A DNA stretch of 9,423 nucleotides from Ruminococcus sp. UBA1828 (lineage in GTDB: Bacteria > Bacillota > Clostridia > Oscillospirales > Ruminococcaceae): contig DDJI01000006.1 of NCBI GenBank assembly GCA_002338885.1, positions 1-9,423 of the forward strand, read 5' to 3'. Positions 5,450 through 9,423 of this stretch are shown piece after piece. Under the pieces are notes generated by a model. It did not search any database. It was not told the DNA's origin and worked only from the letters and a program-made list of their open reading frames with translations. Numbering within the stretch: the stretch's first letter is position 1; each line of letters begins with the position of its first letter. Position numbers and translations under genes: made by a program.

Positions 5450-7780
5450 TTATGATTTGACGCGATACCGGGCAAAGAGCAAAAGCCCGATGACGGCAGC
5501 TGCAATCAGCACAGCCCAGTATGCTGTCAGGTGCGCGGAGCCGCCCATATTCCAAAGTATTTCCGCGGACGAAACCGCTGTTATCGGTGAAACGTACTTT
5601 GCTGCGGGCACACCCGACAGCGTCAAAAAAGCCGGAAGCCCGAAAATGCCCACGCATGCGGCGCAGGACGAAAGCATCCCGTTAAACAGCCCTCCGACGC
5701 ACATGACGACAAGAGAAACAGCGGCAAGCATCACAAGCCTTGCAAGGTACAAAATTGCGAGGTATCCGCCGATGGAAATTGCAAAAGGAAATTCGGACAA
5801 GGCGGATATGTTTTGCACCGGCGCGGCAAAACCTTCAGCGCCGTGCAGAGAAAGAAACGTCAAAAACTCCCTTATGTACACCGCCGCCCAAATCAGAGCG
5901 CCCATCAGTACAGCTACGCCGGCCTTGGCGGCAAAAGTGCTTGCTCTTCCCCTGCGTGTACTTCTTACAACCGCAGCAGTTCCTGCCAGACGTTCATAAG
6001 AAACTATACCCGCACAGCATATAGCCGCAAAAATAACGGCTGCGGCGGCGTTTGTGCGTTGAGCGTCTACGCTGCTCTCGCCATAAAACGCAGAATACAT
6101 CTGCTCGTCTACAAGCCACGGTTCGTATCCGCCGTCCTCGGCTCTTTTTACGATGTCGTCCGACTTGATTTTGAGCATATCCAAGGCTCCGGAAAGCTCG
6201 CTGTAATTAGTCTGCCCCTTTGCATCAGCGCGCGCCTTCTCTATATATTCATCCAAGGAGTTCCCGTCCGGCGATAAATACACCTGTCCTGCGGCATCGT
6301 CTAAATAATTTTGATACCATATATCCATGTCGCCCGTCGGCATGTAGTATGTGAGCGACCCGCAAATGACAACCGCCGCAACTATCAGCAGCGCGCCGTA
6401 CTCGAGCACAAATGCTTTGTATGCTTCCCAGCCGAATATTGTGAGCCTTCTGCGAACAGCGTCAAGTGCGCGGTTGAGCACGTCCGAAATGCTCAAAAGC
6501 AAATTCTTATTTCCGCTCGGGTACTTTTTGCACTGTATTAAAATATCCGCCGCAGAAAGTGCAACCGTCAAAGTGACAAGCCCAACGACGGCAAGCTGAC
6601 CTATGCCGACCGCTGCTCCGAAGATGTTTATATTGAGATAATACGTATACAGCTCAAGAGAATGTACATAGGAAAAGATGTTTAAGTACTTTAAAATATT
6701 GAATGCGCTTTGGACGGGGATCAGTGTGTAAAGAAGATATTCTATTGCAAACACTGCCACGGCAATTCCCAAAGCAAACTGTGCGCCGGTTATAACGCCT
6801 GCGATGCACCACACCGCAAGTCCTATCAATGCTCCGCAAATCACGCGCTCGATCAGATGGACGCATATCCACTGCGAGATGCTGAGCCTAAGCGTGCATT
6901 TTGAGAACATCGCCATAGACTGAACAGGCCTGTCAAGTTCGCCGAATCCGCCGGAGAGCACAGCCGAAACAACAAGCGGCAAAGCGTACAGCAAAAGCGT
7001 CAGGAAAATCGATCCGACAAAGAGCGCGGATATTCTTGTAACGCCGAGTCCGAGTCTGCCGTTTGGGCAGCTTCTTATAATGCTGTGAAGGCCTTTTTTG
7101 CGTTCATCGACAAACGACAGGGCAATCACAGCCATGCAGATCAAGAAAGCGTAATCTGATATTTTAAAATCTGCCCAACACTCGACTGCGCAGCTGTTTC
7201 CGAGGCTTGGTTCGACACCGTCAAGCGCCGCGAAATCGGAGGCGGTTTTTTCAAGATTCTTTTTTGAAAATCCGCTGCTGTTGAATATGCCGACGTTTGA
7301 AAGAACACTCGCCTGCTCCTGAACGCTTTTCAGATAGTCCTCATACCCCGCTATGTTTTCTGCGTCATCATATAGCATTTTAAGCCTGTCGGTAAGGGCG
7401 TTTTTTGCCCTGTTGAAGTCGTTTACGCTTTTTGACTCATCGAGGTACAAAGACTCAAGGTAAGGGTACTTTTTGAGCGCAGACAAAAACTCTTCTTCGC
7501 TTGAGTAGCTGACTGCGATGCTTTTATTTATGTACGAGCTTATATCGTTTAGCTCATCCAAAGTCAAATCAATCTTTTCGGCTGCCGAGGCGGCGGGCAG
7601 CTTTTCGCACTCATCGACGACCTGAAGATAAAAGTCTACAGCCTCGGATGCGTTTTTGACGGCGTTTGGGGTTACGCCTCCGAGATAATTTATCACAAAT
7701 GCGGCAAGGCATGCTGCGCATATCACCAATATAAGGGCTGCGCGGCGGGGTGCAAGAAAAATTCGCTTATACTCGTCCAT
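5450..7780 (-). CDS. ABC-2-type permease with two tandem halves and two large extracytoplasmic domains
   Basis: This 776-residue integral membrane protein has about 12 predicted helices. It reads as two similar halves. Half one has a helix at 13-33, an extracytoplasmic domain at 34-208 that is largely charged and helical, and helices near 209-224, 251-275, 305-353 and 390-412. Half two has a helix near 460-478, an extracytoplasmic domain at 479-577, and helices near 578-594, 622-640, 675-697, 703-721 and 752-770. The cytoplasmic loop after the second helix of each half is alike (DERKKGLHSIIRS at 225; YERLAGTAAVVRS at 595), as in ABC-2 permeases. Two ABC-2 modules in one chain would match one homodimeric ATPase. 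ATG 7780 lies 3 bases after the ATPase stop, with GGGGGA at 7788-7793 as Shine-Dalgarno. The protein is an exporter by family; its substrate is not recognisable. It lacks motifs that would tie it to LolC/MacB-type or lantibiotic systems. Confidence 0.82.
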   Translation of the reverse strand: MDEYKRIFLAPRRAALILVICAACLAAFVINYLGGVTPNAVKNASEAVDFYLQVVDECEKLPAASAAEKIDLTLDELNDISSYINKSIAVSYSSEEEFLSALKKYPYLESLYLDESKSVNDFNRAKNALTDRLKMLYDDAENIAGYEDYLKSVQEQASVLSNVGIFNSSGFSKKNLEKTASDFAALDGVEPSLGNSCAVECWADFKISDYAFLICMAVIALSFVDERKKGLHSIIRSCPNGRLGLGVTRISALFVGSIFLTLLLYALPLVVSAVLSGGFGELDRPVQSMAMFSKCTLRLSISQWICVHLIERVICGALIGLAVWCIAGVITGAQFALGIAVAVFAIEYLLYTLIPVQSAFNILKYLNIFSYVHSLELYTYYLNINIFGAAVGIGQLAVVGLVTLTVALSAADILIQCKKYPSGNKNLLLSISDVLNRALDAVRRRLTIFGWEAYKAFVLEYGALLIVAAVVICGSLTYYMPTGDMDIWYQNYLDDAAGQVYLSPDGNSLDEYIEKARADAKGQTNYSELSGALDMLKIKSDDIVKRAEDGGYEPWLVDEQMYSAFYGESSVDAQRTNAAAAVIFAAICCAGIVSYERLAGTAAVVRSTRRGRASTFAAKAGVAVLMGALIWAAVYIREFLTFLSLHGAEGFAAPVQNISALSEFPFAISIGGYLAILYLARLVMLAAVSLVVMCVGGLFNGMLSSCAACVGIFGLPAFLTLSGVPAAKYVSPITAVSSAEILWNMGGSAHLTAYWAVLIAAAVIGLLLFARYRVKS

Positions 7781-7783
7781 ATC

Positions 7784-8521
7784 TCAGTCCCCCAAGTAGT
7801 ACAAATACACATCCTCAAGACTGGGATAGTAGGCAACCGGCTTGATATCGGGCGGCAGGGATTTTATAAGCTCCGCGGGCGAGCTGACGTTAAGCAGGCA
7901 TCCACGTTTCATCAGCAAAACTTCATCGGCTATAGACTCTATGTCCGAGACAATATGCGTTGCAAGCAAAACTATCCTGTCCTTTGAAAGCTCCTCGATA
8001 AAATTTCTTATTCTGACCCTCTCCTTAGGGTCAAGTCCCGCTGTAGGCTCGTCAAGTATCAACACCTTGGGGTCATTTAGCAGAGCCTGAGCAAGCAGCA
8101 CCCTTTGCTTCATTCCGCCGGAAAACTGCCCCGTCTTTTTATGCTTTACGCCGCTGAGATTTGCAAGGTTCAGCACCCGCTCTACCTCTGCTTTCAGCCG
8201 TGCGCCCTTCAGCCCTTTGAGCCTTGCCATATAGCTGACAAAGCTTTCCGCAGTCATGTGTTCGTATATTCCCTGCTGCTGCGGCATGTATCCCAAAACG
8301 CCGCGAAATTCAGCGCCAAGCTCAAGTATATCCTTGCCGTCATACAGGATACTTCCGCCGTCCCTGCGGACGTTGTCGGTTATCAGGTTCATAAGAGTGG
8401 ACTTTCCCGCGCCGTTCGCGCCGAGTATGCCGTATATACCCTCAGAAAATTCAAAGGCGAAACCGTCAAGCGCGGTAACGTTTCCGTATTTTTTGGTGAG
8501 GTTTGATATGCTAAGCTTCAT
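7784..8521 (-). CDS. ABC transporter ATP-binding protein (ABC-2 exporter class)
   Basis: This 245-residue cytoplasmic ATPase has every motif intact: Walker A GANGAGKST (34-42), Q-loop Gln81 in YMPQQQG, signature FSGGMKQR (133-140), Walker B VLILDEP with Asp157 and Glu158, D-loop AGLD (161-164) and switch His189 in ATHIVSD. The order and the C-terminal PSLEDVYLYYLGD (233-245) are typical of the CcmA/NatA-type ATPases that power ABC-2 permeases. It is expected to dimerise on the cytoplasmic loops of the permease encoded 3 bases downstream. ATG 8521 is preceded by GGAAG about 7 bases upstream. A stem-loop separates it from the propeller gene upstream, 32 bases away. The specific substrate class (drug, peptide, sodium, polysaccharide) cannot be assigned from the ATPase alone. 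Confidence 0.94.
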   Translation of the reverse strand: MKLSISNLTKKYGNVTALDGFAFEFSEGIYGILGANGAGKSTLMNLITDNVRRDGGSILYDGKDILELGAEFRGVLGYMPQQQGIYEHMTAESFVSYMARLKGLKGARLKAEVERVLNLANLSGVKHKKTGQFSGGMKQRVLLAQALLNDPKVLILDEPTAGLDPKERVRIRNFIEELSKDRIVLLATHIVSDIESIADEVLLMKRGCLLNVSSPAELIKSLPPDIKPVAYYPSLEDVYLYYLGD

Positions 8522-8545
8522 CTCATCACTTCCGTTTATTTTTTA

Positions 8546-8565
8546 ACGGCAAGTCAGTTTGCCGT
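8546..8565 (-). other. Intercistronic stem-loop overlapping a stop codon
   Basis: A perfect 7-bp stem, ACGGCAA (8546-8552) with TTGCCGT (8559-8565), has a 6-base loop. The TGA stop of the propeller gene (8554-8556) lies in the loop. Read on the - strand it is followed by TAAAAAATAAA, not a T-run, so it is not a standard terminator. It could stabilise the 3' end of a processed mRNA or damp expression of the ATPase relative to the propeller gene. Confidence 0.5.
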
Positions 8566-9423
8566 GTCCACATCGTCTTTGTTTGACCACAAAACGCTGT
8601 ACTCCCCGCTTCGTGCATCGACATCAAACAAAACTACATATGGCGTGGCATTAGACCACATTGACGCTACGATATATATTGTATCTCCCTGAATGCCTAT
8701 GGGAAAATAAATAAGGTTTTCATCAATGTCAGGATGCGAAATGGTCGTATCGCTTATGACGCCGCCGTCAAAATCTATCGTGCGAACGCTGTAGCTGCTG
8801 CCGTTGCTGCGCCCGCATATCACATATCCGTCGGCAATGCCGCAGGGGTAATACGAATCCGCCTCCGTATCAAGCTTATAAAGCTCATTTAACGACGAAT
8901 TTGCAAATTCATATTGATACACTCCGGCATTTGAAACAAGCATTATCATGTCGTCAAACACCACTGCGCGGAAGTTTCCGGACTGCTCGGCTATCGGGCA
9001 AGCTCCGCTGTACAAGACCTCCCCCTCGCCGCTTTGGATGTCATGGCGGTATATCTCAAGCGTGCTGTTATCCTTTCCAAAAGCGAACATGTACACGCTG
9101 TCGCCGTGCGGATTTATTGATATCTGTGACATATCGTCGTTTCGGTATATTACCGCGGCGCCGTCGGAACCGGTTAATTTGGTTTGAGTTACGGCTGCAA
9201 AGGTAGTTTGCTCGCCCTGAGAGATGTCTCCTACGGTCAATGCGTAAAACACATTTCCCCTGTGAAAAGCCGTTTCGGGGTTCATGCCTCCCGCTCCGAA
9301 CAGCTCTTCGCCGGCAACTCCGTTTTCTACGCTCCTGACGGTCATTCTGCCCGTGCCGTCAGGGTTTTCGCAAACGATATCGCATCCGGCGGAGGTTTGC
9401 TGCACCCAATACAGCTTTCCGTC
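8554..9423 (-). CDS. Beta-propeller-like protein, C-terminal part (5' end outside window)
   Basis: A frame open to the right edge gives 289 residues, beginning DGKLYWVQQTS and ending with TGA at 8554-8556. A GTG at 9403-9405 is an internal valine rather than a likely start, because coding continues upstream without a break. I recognise no named family with certainty. About five blade-like units of 40-50 residues can be seen, each with a Gly/Asp turn and then a hydrophobic strand: around residues 55-62 (RGNVFYAL), 106-116 (HGDSVYMFAFG), 156-163 (DDMIMLVS), 197-203 (ADGYVIC) and 245-253 (QGDTIYIVA). This resembles TolB-like or DUF5050-like propellers, often extracytoplasmic or lipoprotein-anchored in Firmicutes. 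The signal peptide, if present, is outside the window. Its position first in the operon suggests a partner or sensor for the ABC-2 transporter, which is inference. Confidence 0.7.
   Translation of the reverse strand, partial: DGKLYWVQQTSAGCDIVCENPDGTGRMTVRSVENGVAGEELFGAGGMNPETAFHRGNVFYALTVGDISQGEQTTFAAVTQTKLTGSDGAAVIYRNDDMSQISINPHGDSVYMFAFGKDNSTLEIYRHDIQSGEGEVLYSGACPIAEQSGNFRAVVFDDMIMLVSNAGVYQYEFANSSLNELYKLDTEADSYYPCGIADGYVICGRSNGSSYSVRTIDFDGGVISDTTISHPDIDENLIYFPIGIQGDTIYIVASMWSNATPYVVLFDVDARSGEYSVLWSNKDDVDTAN

Noticed and set aside
5415..5999. A 194-codon open frame on the + strand opposite the permease 3' end
   Set aside because: It lies antisense to a clear membrane-protein gene, its translation is rich in Ala, Pro, Ser and Thr with no domain, and it starts inside the terminator stem. 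It is a shadow frame.
8105..8506. A 133-codon open frame on the + strand opposite the ATPase
   Set aside because: The minus-strand frame carries every ABC ATPase motif at the right spacing; the opposite frame shows none and is a shadow.
5450..8521. A bacteriocin or lantibiotic export and immunity locus
   Set aside because: No small precursor-peptide gene, modification enzyme or two-component system is visible near the transporter in this window.
8546..8565. Intrinsic terminator between the propeller and ATPase genes
   Set aside because: In the direction of transcription the stem is followed by an A-rich stretch rather than a T-run, so it lacks the second half of an intrinsic terminator.
9403..9405. 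GTG as the start of the propeller gene
   Set aside because: The same frame stays open to the window edge and encodes plausible propeller residues (DGKLYW) before it, so the gene is truncated by the window.

Overview
The window looks like chromosomal DNA from an endospore-forming Firmicute, most likely class Clostridia. The main evidence is a well-conserved spoIVB, with A/G-rich Shine-Dalgarno sequences, heavy use of ATA for isoleucine and a mid-range GC content as support. I cannot place it to genus. There are no rRNA or tRNA genes, CRISPR arrays, insertion sequences or phage genes. All real genes are accounted for by two gene groups that converge near position 5400.

Left part, + strand. The window opens in the last 35 codons of a MarR-type regulator (1-109). 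It is followed closely by two half-transporters of the ABC-B exporter type (140-1876 and 1883-3847). Their nucleotide-binding domains complement each other. The first has Asp in place of the catalytic Glu and Gln in place of the switch His. The second keeps both residues but has an altered signature motif (LSQGQ). This is the pattern of a heterodimeric multidrug exporter such as B. subtilis BmrC/BmrD (YheI/YheH) or T. maritima TM287/288. A strong intrinsic terminator (3888-3912) ends the unit. Next comes spoIVB (4088-5305), the PDZ-serine peptidase that signals between forespore and mother cell. Here it is not followed by spo0A, its usual neighbour.

Middle. A 144-base spacer (5306-5449) separates the convergent transcripts. 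It holds a nested inverted repeat and a 9-bp GC-rich stem-loop likely to terminate from one or both sides.

Right part, - strand, read from the right edge leftwards. First is the 3' part of a gene for a beta-propeller-like protein (8554 to beyond 9423). Then come an ABC ATPase (7784-8521) and a 776-residue ABC-2-type permease (5450-7780). The permease is built as two tandem halves, each with a large extracytoplasmic domain after its first membrane helix. ATPase and permease are 3 bases apart and clearly form one transporter, with substrate unknown.

Most of the window is recognisable. The least explained part is the three-gene right-hand operon, with its propeller protein, intercistronic stem-loop and duplicated permease.
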